From assembly GCA_965198565.1 (NCBI GenBank), contig OZ240665.1:186001-250000 (forward strand): a stretch of 64,000 nucleotides of DNA, in the 5' to 3' direction. How positions within the stretch are numbered: position 1 is the stretch's first letter; every line of letters starts with the position of its first letter. Origin of the DNA: LMUY01 sp965198565 (GTDB taxonomy: Bacteria; Pseudomonadota; Alphaproteobacteria; Acetobacterales; Acetobacteraceae). The notes under the pieces were generated by a model that saw only the letters and a list, made by a program, of their open reading frames with translations, searched no databases and was not told the origin of the DNA. The position numbers and the translations under genes were made by a program. Shown piece after piece: positions 1-8,474 of the stretch.

Positions 1-156
1 CCACCCCACCGCCTTGCGATGCAGCCGCAACGTGCCCGGCAGCGAGAAATGGCGGTCGATGAACGGCCCCACACGCTCGCGCCGCTCGGCGAAGTAGCGT
101 CGGGTTCCTTCCGCCACGGCAGTTTCGGCGAGAGTGCGGTCCAGTGTGGGAGCCAT
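1..156 (-). CDS. 5' fragment of an unrecognised protein (cut by window edge)
   Basis: The first 52 codons of a minus-strand gene are visible, from an ATG at 156 to the window edge. An AAGAGG ribosome-binding site lies 5 bases before the start. The translated start is basic and aromatic (it contains RYFAERRERV and RHFSLPGTLRLHRKAVGW), with no signal peptide or membrane segment in the visible part. I do not recognise the family with confidence. It follows the RND pump gene in the same direction with a gap of about 70 bases, so co-transcription is possible. Confidence 0.6.
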   Translation of the reverse strand, partial: MAPTLDRTLAETAVAEGTRRYFAERRERVGPFIDRHFSLPGTLRLHRKAVGW

Positions 157-224
157 CGGGGCCTCTTCGCGAACTCGGCTGATGGGCCTACGCCCATTCT
201 ACGACGCACCGGGTCGTTTGTCGC

Positions 225-3200
225 CTACTCGCCGGGCTGGTGGGTGAGCGTACGCTGGCGGCCGCCCAGGCGCGCCTTGGCTTTCTCGCGCATGGTTTGG
301 AACGCCACATAGAGCATCGGGATGAGGAAGATGCCGACGGTGGACGACGCCAGCATGCCCGCGAACACCGGCGTCCCCACGTCACGCCGGCTGATTTGCG
401 CCGCGCCGGTGGCGATCACCAGCGGCACCAGGCCCAGGATGAAGGCGAACGACGTCATCATCACGGCGCGGAACCGGGTGCGGGCGCCCAGCACGGCGGC
501 GTCGCGGATGCTCTCGCCTTCCTCGCGCCGCTCCTTGGCAAACTCCACGATCAGGATGCCGTTCTTGGCTGCGAGCGCCACCAGCACCACCAGGCCGATC
601 TGGGCGTAGAGGTCGAGCGCCAGCCCCGCCAGCTTCACGCCGACGAAGGAGCCGAACACGCCCACCGAGACCGAGAGCAGCACCGGCATCGGGATCACCC
701 AGCTCTCGTACAGCGCCACCAGGAACAGGTAGGCGAACAGCACCGCCACCCCCAGGATGAACCCGGTCTGGCCGGACGCCGCCACTTCCTGATAGGCGGT
801 GCCGGTCCACTCGAAGCTGTAGCCGGCCGGCAGGGTGCGGGCGGAAATCTGCGTCATCGCGTCCAACGCCGCACCCGAGGAGCCGCCGGGAGGCGGGCCG
901 CCGTTGATGGTGATCGAGCGATAGTTGTTGTAGCGGGTGATGACCTGGGGGCCGAGCACGATGCGCTCGCTGGCGATGGAGCGCAGCGGCACCGTGCCGC
1001 CGGTGTTGTTGCGCAGGTAGATCTTCCACAAGTCGCCGATGGTGCTGCGATCCTGCGGCTCACCCTCGATGTTCACCTGCCAGACGCGGCCGAACAGGTT
1101 GAAGTCGTTGATGTAGATGCCGCCCAAGGTCGCCTGCAGCGAGGTGAACACGTCGGTCATCGACAGGCCGAGCGACTGCGCCTTCTCGCGGTCGATGTCG
1201 AGGAACACGGAGGGGTTGGTGGCGGTGAAGGTGGTGAACACGCGGGTCAGCCGCGGATCGGAGTTGGCGGCGCCGAGCAGGCCGTTGCCGGTCTGGCCGA
1301 TGGAGACGTAGTCCTGCCCCTCGAGCGCCTCGAGCTGGTATTCGAAGCCGCCGGTGGTGGACAGGCCGATGATCGGCGGCAGGTTGAACGGGAACACCGT
1401 CGCGGCACGGATCTGCTGCACGGAGCCGAACAGCCGGCCGATCAGCGCCTGGGCGGATTCGGCGGCGGCGGTGCGGTCGGCGAAGTCCTTCAGCTTGATG
1501 AACATGAAGCCGGAGTTGCTCTCCTGCGCGCTGTCGAGCAGGGAGAAACCGATGATGGCGAAGGTGTCGCGCACGCCGGGCATGGCCTTGGCGATGTTCT
1601 CCACCTGGCGCACCACATTGCCGGTGCGCGCCACGGAGGCGCCGTCGGGCAACTGGATCGAGACGAAGAAGCCGCCCTGGTCCTCGGAGGGCAGGAAGCC
1701 GGTCGGCGTGATGGTGGCCAGGCCGAAGATGCCGGCGCCGAACACCAGGGCCAGCACGATGCCGAGCAAGGCCAGCCGCAGCGTCTTGCCTACGATGTAG
1801 GCGTAGCCGTCGCGCACGCTGTCGATGCCGCGCATGATCCGCGCCATGATGCCACGCTTGGGCGTGTGGCGCAGGAACAGCGCGCACAGCGCCGGCGACA
1901 GGGTCAGCGCGTTCAGCGCCGAGATCAGCACGGAGACGCTGATGGTGACGGCGAACTGGCGGAACAATTGCCCGGTGATGCCGGGGATGAACGCGATCGG
2001 CACGAACACCGACAGCAGCACCAGGGTGATGGCGATGATCGGCGCGGTGATCTGCTGCATGGCGACCTTGGTCGCGCGCGACGGCGTCCAGTCGGGGTTC
2101 TCCTCCATCACCCGCTCGACGTTCTCCACCACGACGATGGCGTCGTCGACCACGATGCCGATGGCCAGCACGAGCGCAAGCAGGGAGACGGTGTTGGCCG
2201 AGTAGCCCAGCGCCAGCAGCCCGGCGAAGGCGCCGATCAGGCTCACCGGCACGGCGATGGTCGGGATCAGCGTGGCGCGCAGGTTGCCCAGGAACAGGAA
2301 CACCACGAGGATGACCAGCACGAAGGCCTCGCCCAGCGTCTTGAGCACCTCGCTGATCGTGTCGGTGACGAAGGTCGTGCTGTCGTAGGTGACTTGGAAC
2401 TTCAAGCTGTCGGGAAAGTGCTTGCTCAGGTCGGTGAGCTTGGAGTTCACCAGCTTGGCCGCGTTCACCGCATTGGCACCGGGAGCCAGGTAGATCGCGA
2501 TGGCGACCGACGGCTGCCCGTCGAGCCGGCTTTCGCTGTCCTGGCTCTGCGGGCCCAGCTCGATGCGCGCCACGTCCTTCACCCGCAGCACCGAGCCGTC
2601 GGGATTGGCGCGCACCACGATGTTGCCGAACTGCTCGGTGGTGGTCAGGCGCCCCTGGGTCTGCAGGTTGAATTGGAACTCGTTGTCGGAAGTGGCCGGG
2701 CGCGCGCCGATGCGCCCGACCGGGGCGACCACGTTCTGCGCCTGGATGGCGGTGATGATGTCCTGCGGCGCCAGGTTCAGGCTGGTGAGGCGGTTGGTGT
2801 CGAACCAGATCCGCATCGAGTAGTTGAGCTTGCTGAACAGCGTGGCCTGGCCCACGCCGGGCGAGCGGCTGATCACGTCCAGCAGGTTGATGGTGGCGTA
2901 GTTGGTGATGAACAGCGGGTCGAGCTTGCCGCCCTCGCTGGAGAGATTGATGAACTCCAGGATGGCCGAGGAGCGCTTCTGCACCGTCAGCCCTTCCTGC
3001 TGCACGGTCGATGGCAGCTCGGCCAGCGCGGTCTGCACCCGGTTGTTGACGTTGACGGTGTTGATGTCGGGGTTGGTGCCGAGTTCGAACGAGACGGTGA
3101 GGCTGTAGGTGCCGTCGTTGGCGCTGGTGCTCTTCTGGTAGATCATCTTGTCGACGCCGATGACCTGGGCCTCGATCGGCTGCGCGACGGAGGCCTCCAC

Positions 3201-3371
3201 CACCGCGGCCGAGGCGCCGGGGTAGTTGGCCGAGACCTGCACCTGGGGCGGCACGATGTCGGGGAACTGGGCCAGCGGGATGCGGGTCAGCGACAGGCCG
3301 CCGGCGATGGTGATGATGATGGCAATGACGATCGCCAGCCGGGGACGGTCGACGAACACGCCTGAGATCAT
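225..3371 (-). CDS. RND efflux pump permease, HAE1 (AcrB-like) family
   Basis: Inner-membrane proton-driven drug exporter of 1048 residues, the usual length for AcrB relatives. It starts with a short cytoplasmic segment and TM1, followed by the porter domain that begins RIPLAQFPDIVPPQV. The proton-relay aspartate pair is present in VVDDAIVVVEN, and the partner lysine in AKNGILIVEFAKE, as in AcrB TM4 and TM10. The two-fold repeated RND architecture is complete. It lies 12 bases downstream of the adaptor gene, so the two form an operon. No outer-membrane TolC-type gene lies beside it in this window, so the pump probably borrows one. Substrate cannot be read from the sequence. Confidence 0.95.
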   Translation of the reverse strand: MISGVFVDRPRLAIVIAIIITIAGGLSLTRIPLAQFPDIVPPQVQVSANYPGASAAVVEASVAQPIEAQVIGVDKMIYQKSTSANDGTYSLTVSFELGTNPDINTVNVNNRVQTALAELPSTVQQEGLTVQKRSSAILEFINLSSEGGKLDPLFITNYATINLLDVISRSPGVGQATLFSKLNYSMRIWFDTNRLTSLNLAPQDIITAIQAQNVVAPVGRIGARPATSDNEFQFNLQTQGRLTTTEQFGNIVVRANPDGSVLRVKDVARIELGPQSQDSESRLDGQPSVAIAIYLAPGANAVNAAKLVNSKLTDLSKHFPDSLKFQVTYDSTTFVTDTISEVLKTLGEAFVLVILVVFLFLGNLRATLIPTIAVPVSLIGAFAGLLALGYSANTVSLLALVLAIGIVVDDAIVVVENVERVMEENPDWTPSRATKVAMQQITAPIIAITLVLLSVFVPIAFIPGITGQLFRQFAVTISVSVLISALNALTLSPALCALFLRHTPKRGIMARIMRGIDSVRDGYAYIVGKTLRLALLGIVLALVFGAGIFGLATITPTGFLPSEDQGGFFVSIQLPDGASVARTGNVVRQVENIAKAMPGVRDTFAIIGFSLLDSAQESNSGFMFIKLKDFADRTAAAESAQALIGRLFGSVQQIRAATVFPFNLPPIIGLSTTGGFEYQLEALEGQDYVSIGQTGNGLLGAANSDPRLTRVFTTFTATNPSVFLDIDREKAQSLGLSMTDVFTSLQATLGGIYINDFNLFGRVWQVNIEGEPQDRSTIGDLWKIYLRNNTGGTVPLRSIASERIVLGPQVITRYNNYRSITINGGPPPGGSSGAALDAMTQISARTLPAGYSFEWTGTAYQEVAASGQTGFILGVAVLFAYLFLVALYESWVIPMPVLLSVSVGVFGSFVGVKLAGLALDLYAQIGLVVLVALAAKNGILIVEFAKERREEGESIRDAAVLGARTRFRAVMMTSFAFILGLVPLVIATGAAQISRRDVGTPVFAGMLASSTVGIFLIPMLYVAFQTMREKAKARLGGRQRTLTHQPGE

Positions 3372-3383
3372 GCTGGGCGAACC

Positions 3384-4598
3384 TTACTTCTGGGCCGAGG
3401 CTTGGTGGGGCGCGCCGCCGGGCGGCCCGTCGGCGCCGCCGGGTCCGGGCGCGGCGGGCGCGGGATTGACCGGCTGGTTGGCCCGCACCCGCTGCACGCC
3501 GTCCGAGACGATCACGTCACCCTGCTTGAGCCCGGCGGTGATCGCGACCAGCGCGCCCGACACCTGCCCCATGGTCACGGGGGTGGGGATCGCCTTGTTG
3601 CCGGCCCCGACCACGTAGACGTAGTTGCCCTCCTGATTGGCCAGGACGGCCGCCTGCGGGATGGCCAGTTGGCTGACCGGCTCGGCGCCCTGCAACAGCA
3701 CGGTCACGAACTCACCATCGAACAGGGTGCGGACGGATTGGCCGTTCAGCGTCATCTTGGGGTCGTCCGGGTTGGCAATCAGGGCGCGGACGTTCACCGT
3801 GTCGGTGTTGTTGGACACGGTGGGGTCGACATAGTCGATGTGCCCGGTCGGCTCATAGATCGTGCCGTCGGACAGGCGCAGCTTGACCAGGACATGGCTC
3901 AACCCGCCTTCGTTCTCGTAGCGGTGGCGCAGGGTCAACAACGCGCGCAAGGCGATCGGGAAATACACGTACATCGGGTCTTGGCTGACGATGGTGGTGA
4001 GCGTGCCGGAGCCGGGCCCGACCACGTTGCCGATCGTCACCAGGGTGCGGGAGATCTTGCCGGCGATCGGCGCGGTGATGTCGGTGTAGCCTAGGTTGAT
4101 CTCGGAAGTGCGCAGGTTGGCTTGGGCGGCCATCACCAGGGCGGCGTCGCTGCGCTGGGCGGCGATGGAGTCGTCCACGTTGGAGCGCTGGCCGGCGGGC
4201 GTGTTCAGCAGGGTCTGGGCGCGGCCGAGGGTGATGGTGGCGTTGGTGAGTTGGGCATTGGCCTGGGCCAGCGCCGCCTGCTTGGCCTGCAAGTCGGCCT
4301 CGTACGGCGGCTTCTCGATTTGGTAGAGCAGGTCCCCCTGCTTGACCTCCACGCCCTCGGTGAAGAGTTGCTTGGTGAGGAACCCGGTGACGCGCGCGAC
4401 CATGGCGACCCGGTTGGTGGCTTGCACCCGGCCGACGAACTCGTCGGTCTGGGTCAGCGCCTGTTGCCGGACGATGGTGGTGCCCACGGCGGGTGGCCCG
4501 CCGGGTCCGCCCTGGGCGTGGGCAGCTTGGGCCCAAACGGCGGTGGTCAGCAGGGGAACCAGGATCGCTGCCCGGCCGAGGAACGTTGTCACTATCAT
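3384..4598 (-). CDS. RND efflux periplasmic adaptor (membrane fusion protein)
   Basis: 404-residue adaptor that would link the neighbouring RND permease to an outer-membrane channel. The start chosen is ATG 4598, because it gives a clean signal peptide (MIVTTFLGRAAILVPLLTTA, cleavage near AHA-QGG). The frame stays open 58 codons further upstream, but that stretch does not look like protein. The family layout follows: a barrel-sandwich lipoyl half near residues 60-80, an alpha-helical hairpin rich in Ala/Gln/Leu (about 100-160), the second lipoyl half (TAPIAGKI), then beta-barrel and membrane-proximal domains. The C-terminus is rich in Pro, Gly and Ala. It is the first gene of the pump operon. 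Confidence 0.93.
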   Translation of the reverse strand: MIVTTFLGRAAILVPLLTTAVWAQAAHAQGGPGGPPAVGTTIVRQQALTQTDEFVGRVQATNRVAMVARVTGFLTKQLFTEGVEVKQGDLLYQIEKPPYEADLQAKQAALAQANAQLTNATITLGRAQTLLNTPAGQRSNVDDSIAAQRSDAALVMAAQANLRTSEINLGYTDITAPIAGKISRTLVTIGNVVGPGSGTLTTIVSQDPMYVYFPIALRALLTLRHRYENEGGLSHVLVKLRLSDGTIYEPTGHIDYVDPTVSNNTDTVNVRALIANPDDPKMTLNGQSVRTLFDGEFVTVLLQGAEPVSQLAIPQAAVLANQEGNYVYVVGAGNKAIPTPVTMGQVSGALVAITAGLKQGDVIVSDGVQRVRANQPVNPAPAAPGPGGADGPPGGAPHQASAQK

Positions 4599-4725
4599 GG
4601 TTCCATCAAATAGGCGCGCATCGCCGGAGCCGCAATGTGGACGATTGGACGTTTTGCGGCAATGCAGCGGCCATGTTGCGGGCGGCGGAACACGTTCGCG
4701 TAACGCGTGCCGAGGAACCGCCCGA

Positions 4726-5208
4726 TTACAAGGCCGCGAGCACCGCCTCGGCACGGCTGACGTCGAAATCACCCGGCGCCTCGACCGCCAGGTGGACCAG
4801 GCGGGCGTCGTCGGCCACCAGGGCGAAGCGCTGGCTGCGCACGCCCAGGCCGCGCGCGGTGAGGTCCAGTTCGAGGCCGAGCGCCTTGGTGAGCGCGGCA
4901 GAGCCGTCGGCGAGCATGGTGATGCGGTCGTCCACGCCTTGGTCCTTGGCCCAGGCGGCCATGACGAAGGCGTCGTTGACGGCCATGCAGACGATGCTGT
5001 CGACGCCTTTGCCCGAGAACTGCTCGGCGTGCTGGACGAAGCCCGGCAGGTGCTTGGCGCTGCAGGTGGGGGTGAAGGCGCCGGGGGTGGCGAACAGGAC
5101 GACCTTCTTGCCGCCGAAGATGGCGGCCGTGCTCGACTCCTTGGGGCCGTCCGGCCCGGCGAGCATCAGCTTCATTTCAGGTAGCGTATCACCGGCCTTG
5201 ATCGTCAT
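4726..5208 (-). CDS. Peroxiredoxin (Prx5 / atypical 2-Cys type)
   Basis: 160-residue thiol peroxidase of the Prx5 group. The peroxidatic cysteine lies in the family motif PGAFTPTCSAKHLPGF, and the conserved arginine near the C-terminal third is in GLGVRSQRFALV. ATG 5208 (MTIKAGDTLP) is chosen because it matches the usual family start. The open frame runs 65 codons further upstream only because the 12-bp tandem repeat there has no stops. It reduces hydrogen or organic peroxides, normally in the cytoplasm. It is oriented like the efflux operon but separated from it by about 127 bases, so it is probably its own unit. Confidence 0.93.
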   Translation of the reverse strand: MTIKAGDTLPEMKLMLAGPDGPKESSTAAIFGGKKVVLFATPGAFTPTCSAKHLPGFVQHAEQFSGKGVDSIVCMAVNDAFVMAAWAKDQGVDDRITMLADGSAALTKALGLELDLTARGLGVRSQRFALVADDARLVHLAVEAPGDFDVSRAEAVLAAL

Positions 5209-5291
5209 GTCCTGGACCCTTCGCGCATCTGAACGCAGGGTAATGGGCCGCCGCAACGCTGTCACGCACCCAAGGTGTGGGCGGCGCGACG

Positions 5292-5363
5292 AAGGCATTG
5301 CCCAAGGCATTGCCCAAGGCGTTGCCCAAGGCATTGCCCAAGGCATTGCCCAAGGCATTGCAC
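5292..5363. repeat. Six-copy 12-bp tandem repeat
   Basis: Six head-to-tail copies of AAGGCATTGCCC. Copy 3 has GCGTTG for GCATTG, and copy 6 ends CAC for CCC. The array fills most of the space between the divergent peroxiredoxin and YqgE genes. A unit of 12 is a multiple of three, so both strands stay open (LPKA repeats on plus, AMPW repeats on minus), which creates artificial extensions of both neighbouring genes. Confidence 0.95.
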
Positions 5364-5394
5364 TGTCGCGAAACTGCGCCAAGATTGAGCCATC

Positions 5395-5988
5395 ATGCCT
5401 CACTCAACCAAGTTCATTGGGGCCGAGAGGGGCGGGGTCCGCCTGACCGGCCAGTTGCTCATCGCCATGCCGAGCATGGAGAGCGAGCGGTTCTCCCACT
5501 CGGTCATCTACATGTGCGCGCATACCGAAGAGGGCGCGATGGGGCTGGTGCTGAACCGCCCGCTGGCCAGCCCGACCTTCGAGGATCTGCTGAAGCAGCT
5601 CGACGTGGCGCCGTTGCCGCCGGCCCGGCGCATCCAGCTCTGCGACGGCGGCCCGGTGGAGGGTGCGCGCGGCTTCGTGCTGCACACGGCGGACTGGACC
5701 GGCGAAGGCAGCCTGCAGGTGACCGACGAGGTGGCGTTGACGGCGAGCCTGGACGTGCTGAAGGCGATCGCCTCGGGCGCAGGGCCGCGCGAGTGCCTGC
5801 TGGCGCTGGGCTATGCGCATTGGGCGCCGGGCCAGTTGGACGACGAGATCCACGCCAATGCCTGGCTGTCGGCACCGGCGCGGTTGGACCTGGTGTTCGA
5901 CGACGACCATGCCAGCAAGTGGCACCGGGCGTTCGCGTCGCTGCGGGTGAACCCGGCGTGGCTGTCGGGAGCGGCGGGGCACGCTTGA
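5395..5988 (+). CDS. YqgE/AlgH family protein (UPF0301)
   Basis: 197-residue member of the YqgE/AlgH family. Diagnostic segments are LTGQLLIAMPSM, HSVIYMCAHTEEGAMGLVLNR near the N-terminus and GYAHWAPGQLDDEI near residue 142. Family members are small cytoplasmic proteins of uncertain biochemical function; AlgH was linked to alginate regulation in Pseudomonas. The start at 5395 keeps about 18 residues before the conserved LTGQ segment, as is usual. No strong ribosome-binding site is visible, and the start lies only about 30 bases after the 12-bp tandem array, which therefore probably lies within or next to its promoter. Confidence 0.9.
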   Translation: MPHSTKFIGAERGGVRLTGQLLIAMPSMESERFSHSVIYMCAHTEEGAMGLVLNRPLASPTFEDLLKQLDVAPLPPARRIQLCDGGPVEGARGFVLHTADWTGEGSLQVTDEVALTASLDVLKAIASGAGPRECLLALGYAHWAPGQLDDEIHANAWLSAPARLDLVFDDDHASKWHRAFASLRVNPAWLSGAAGHA

Positions 5989-6020
5989 GGGGCAAGCATT
6001 GTTCTCCTGCGGGCACCGCC

Positions 6021-6058
6021 ACCCTCACCCCGGCCCTCTCCCGCCGGCGGGAGAGGGA
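6021..6058. repeat. GC-rich palindromic element, copy 1 (probable bidirectional terminator)
   Basis: A CCCTCACCCCGG lead-in is followed by a perfect 24-bp palindrome at 6034-6057 (CCCTCTCCCGCC with its complement). It sits in the 80-base gap between the converging YqgE and HAD genes. It belongs to a family seen at seven other convergent junctions in this window. Confidence 0.85.
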
Positions 6059-6068
6059 GAAGCTGGCG

Positions 6069-6920
6069 CTACCAGATGAAGCGTGGAACGATCGCCACGG
6101 GGGCCAAGCCAGACAGGGTGGCCTCGGCGACGGCGGCGGCGTGGTCGTCGCCGAGAGCGTCGGCGTGGATGCCGCCCAAGACCCAGCAGGAGTCCACCCC
6201 CGCCGCCTGCGCCCCGCTGATGTCGGTCCGTAGCGAGTCGCCGACCGCGAGGGTGCGCGCCTTGCCGGTGCCGAGCATGGCCAGCACGGGCTGGTAGATC
6301 GCCGGGTCGGGCTTACCTAGCGACCGCACGGTGCCGCCGAGTTGCTCGTAGCGCGCGGCCAAGGCGCCGGCGCAAATCACCCGGACGCCGCCGCGGATCA
6401 CCTCCAGATCGGGGTTGGCGCAGATCATCGGCAGGCGGTGGCGGGCACATTCGGCGAGCTCGGCCTCGAACGGGGCGATCGACGTGGGGGCGCGGTGGTC
6501 GTCGGGGCCGGTGTTGAGCACGAAATGCGCCTCGGACGGCGTGGCGGCCAGCGTCACACCGAGACCGTCGATCACGTTGCGGTCGCGCTCCGGCCCGAGA
6601 TGCCACACCTGCGGCCCGAGGGCGGCGAACCACGGGTCGGTGCGGTCTCGGAGCGCCAGGTGCACGGCCTCGCCCGAGGTCAGCACGCCGGTGTAGAGGC
6701 CGGGCGAGATGCCCATGTCGCGCAGCATCGCCTCGGCGGCATGGGCCCGGCGCGGCGCGTTGGACAGCAGCACGCAGCGTTTGCCGGCCGCCTGCAGCCG
6801 CTGCAGGCAGTCAGCGGCGCCGGGATAGGGGCGAACGCCGTCATGGATCACGCCCCAGAGGTCGAGGATGAAGCCGTCGTAGCGCGCGGCCAGCGGGGCC
6901 ATGCCAGGGAACGGGATCAT
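6069..6920 (-). CDS. HAD-superfamily phosphatase, subfamily IIA
   Basis: 283-residue HAD hydrolase of the NagD-like IIA group. Motif I reads FILDLWGVIHDG (nucleophile Asp followed by L-W, typical of this alphaproteobacterial subgroup). Motif II is VLLSNAPR, the lysine is in LGKPDPAIY, and motif IV is VGDSLRTDISGA. The substrate is unknown; relatives act on small sugar or nucleotide phosphates. Its ATG at 6920 overlaps the pyrD stop codon (ATGA), so it is translationally coupled to pyrD. Confidence 0.88.
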   Translation of the reverse strand: MIPFPGMAPLAARYDGFILDLWGVIHDGVRPYPGAADCLQRLQAAGKRCVLLSNAPRRAHAAEAMLRDMGISPGLYTGVLTSGEAVHLALRDRTDPWFAALGPQVWHLGPERDRNVIDGLGVTLAATPSEAHFVLNTGPDDHRAPTSIAPFEAELAECARHRLPMICANPDLEVIRGGVRVICAGALAARYEQLGGTVRSLGKPDPAIYQPVLAMLGTGKARTLAVGDSLRTDISGAQAAGVDSCWVLGGIHADALGDDHAAAVAEATLSGLAPVAIVPRFIW

Positions 6921-7960
6921 GCGCGCGTCCCCACGGCCTGGGCCACGCTGGCATAGCCCTCGCGCCGCAGCGCAGCCGCCAGTTCGGCCTTGAGCCGGGG
7001 CAGCAAGGCCGGCCCCTGGGTGGCGAAGGCGGAATAGAGCTGCACCAGGCTGGCCCCGGCCTGCAGCTTGGCCAGCACGTCCGCGCCGGTGGAGACGCCG
7101 CCACAGCCGATCAGCAGCAATCGCCCGGCCGACAGCCGCCAGGCGCGGGCGAGCAGCGCGGTGGAGGGCGCCAGCAGCGGCGGGCCGGACAAGCCGCCCA
7201 GCTCGGCCACATAGCGGCCGCGCGCCGAGGCGGGGCGGGCGACGGTGGTGTTGGACACGATCAAGCCCTCCGCGCCGCACGCCACCGCCACCGCCACGAC
7301 GCTTTCCAGCCCGCCCTCCGGCAGGTCGGGCGCCACCTTCACCAGCACGGGGGGGCGGCCCGGCACGGCGAGCACGGCCGCGAGGATGGCGCGCAGCCGG
7401 TCCGCCTCCTGCAGCGCGCGCAGGCCGGCGGTGTTGGGAGAGCTCACGTTGAGCGCCACGTAATGCGCATGCGGCGCCACGGCGGCGACCAACTGGGGGT
7501 AGTCGCGCTCGGGGTCGGCGCCCTCCTTGTTGATGCCGACATTGGCGCCCACCAGGGTGCCAGCGGGCGGGCGCAGGCGGGCCAGGCGCGTCACGAAGGC
7601 AGCCAAGCCGCCGTTGTTGAAGCCCATGCGGTTGATCACCGCGCCGTCCTCCAGCCGGAACAGGCGTGGCCGCGGGTTGCCGTGCTGCGGCCGCGGCGTG
7701 ACGGTGCCGAGTTCGACCGCGCCGAAGCCCAGGCGGAGCAGCCCGGCGGCGGCCACCGCGTCCTTGTCGAAGCCGGCGGCCAGGCCGATCGGGTTGGCGA
7801 GGCGGCGGCCGAACAGGGTGGTGGCGAGCGCCGGGTCGTCCTCGCCCTGGGCGCGCCCGGCCAGGCCGAGTTGCAGGGCGCGCAAGGCGAGGCGGTGCGC
7901 GCGCTCTGGATCGAGGCGGCGCAAGGCAGGTTGCAAGGCGGCGGCGATGGCGGGGGTCAT
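6917..7960 (-). CDS. pyrD: Dihydroorotate dehydrogenase (quinone), class 2
   Basis: 347-residue FMN enzyme of pyrimidine synthesis that oxidises dihydroorotate to orotate and passes electrons to quinone at the inner membrane. Visible class 2 features are the N-terminal helical membrane-association region, NPIGLAAGFDKD, GAVELGTVTPRPQHGNPRPR, NRMGFNN, the catalytic serine region ALNVSSPNT, and the FMN phosphate loop LIGCGGVSTGADV. The start at 7960 matches family length; an ATG 12 codons upstream (7996) is possible. The downstream HAD gene overlaps its stop codon. Confidence 0.95.
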   Translation of the reverse strand: MTPAIAAALQPALRRLDPERAHRLALRALQLGLAGRAQGEDDPALATTLFGRRLANPIGLAAGFDKDAVAAAGLLRLGFGAVELGTVTPRPQHGNPRPRLFRLEDGAVINRMGFNNGGLAAFVTRLARLRPPAGTLVGANVGINKEGADPERDYPQLVAAVAPHAHYVALNVSSPNTAGLRALQEADRLRAILAAVLAVPGRPPVLVKVAPDLPEGGLESVVAVAVACGAEGLIVSNTTVARPASARGRYVAELGGLSGPPLLAPSTALLARAWRLSAGRLLLIGCGGVSTGADVLAKLQAGASLVQLYSAFATQGPALLPRLKAELAAALRREGYASVAQAVGTRA

Positions 7961-8026
7961 GCCCGTGTCATAGAGCGTGGCCGCGCGCCTTGCCATGGCG
8001 AGCGGATTGCCCGATGGGTCTCGGCC

Positions 8027-8269
8027 ATGTGGGACGAACCATACCTGGAGACGTGCTGCCGTTCGGCGCTGCACCGGCTGATGCTGGCGGGGCCGGTGGG
8101 CCGGCCGGGCGGATTGAAGGACGGGCCTTGCCTGGTGCGGCTCGCCGAGATGGGGCTGGCCTGCGAGCGGGTGGACGGGCGTTTCGGGGCGACCGAGGCG
8201 GGGGCGGCGCGCCACCTGATCGAGATCGCCAGCTCCGGGAATCAGCAGCGCAGCTTTCACCTCGGCTGA
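8027..8269 (+). CDS. Small protein of unknown function
   Basis: 80-residue open frame beginning MWDEPYLETCCRSALHRLML, divergent from pyrD with only 66 bases between the starts. The translation has a globular composition (PCLVRLAEMGLACERVDGRF, then an Ala-rich helix) and good third-position G/C. It looks like a short winged-helix-like fold, but I cannot assign a family. The frame is open further upstream only as a shadow of pyrD. I favour a real small gene, with moderate certainty. Confidence 0.5.
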   Translation: MWDEPYLETCCRSALHRLMLAGPVGRPGGLKDGPCLVRLAEMGLACERVDGRFGATEAGAARHLIEIASSGNQQRSFHLG

Positions 8270-8327
8270 GAGGCGAAGCATTGGCGGCCACCCGGCGAGC
8301 CTGCCTTTGGAAAGCCAAAATCGGCAC

Positions 8328-8433
8328 TTAGAGCATGATTGCTTCTGATAGGCGAAGCAATCATGCTCTAACTCTTTGTTTGAGAGGCTGATTCACGCAT
8401 CAGGTTGTTTCAACCTGATGCGATCAGGCTCTA
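8328..8433. repeat. 106-bp dispersed palindromic repeat, copy A
   Basis: This carries two hairpins. The first, 8329-8370, has 17-bp perfect arms (TAGAGCATGATTGCTTC) around an 8-base loop. The second, 8397-8421, has 11-bp arms (GCATCAGGTTG) around TTT. The sequence ends GATCAGGCTCTA. It is 104/106 identical to copy B at 23718-23823. It contains no gene; an open frame passes through it into the methyltransferase gene, but the ribosome-binding site argues for a later start. It resembles the short multi-copy intergenic palindromes (REP/MITE-like) common in alphaproteobacteria. Confidence 0.9.
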
Positions 8434-8474
8434 GAGCAATCCGGGCGTCAACAAGGCTGCAAGGGGCAGGTTCG

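Noticed and set aside
240..3365. 1041-codon open frame on the plus strand
   Set aside because: It is the mirror of the RND permease gene. The translation is a monotonous His/Asp/Gln/Arg/Gly mix typical of antisense frames in high-GC DNA, with no family resemblance.
5292..5363. Repeats considered as a CRISPR array
   Set aside because: The units are 12 bp and directly adjacent, with no spacers and no cas genes.
8376..8474. Upstream ATG extension of the methyltransferase
   Set aside because: The extension is encoded by the dispersed 106-bp repeat, and a good ribosome-binding site precedes GTG 8475.
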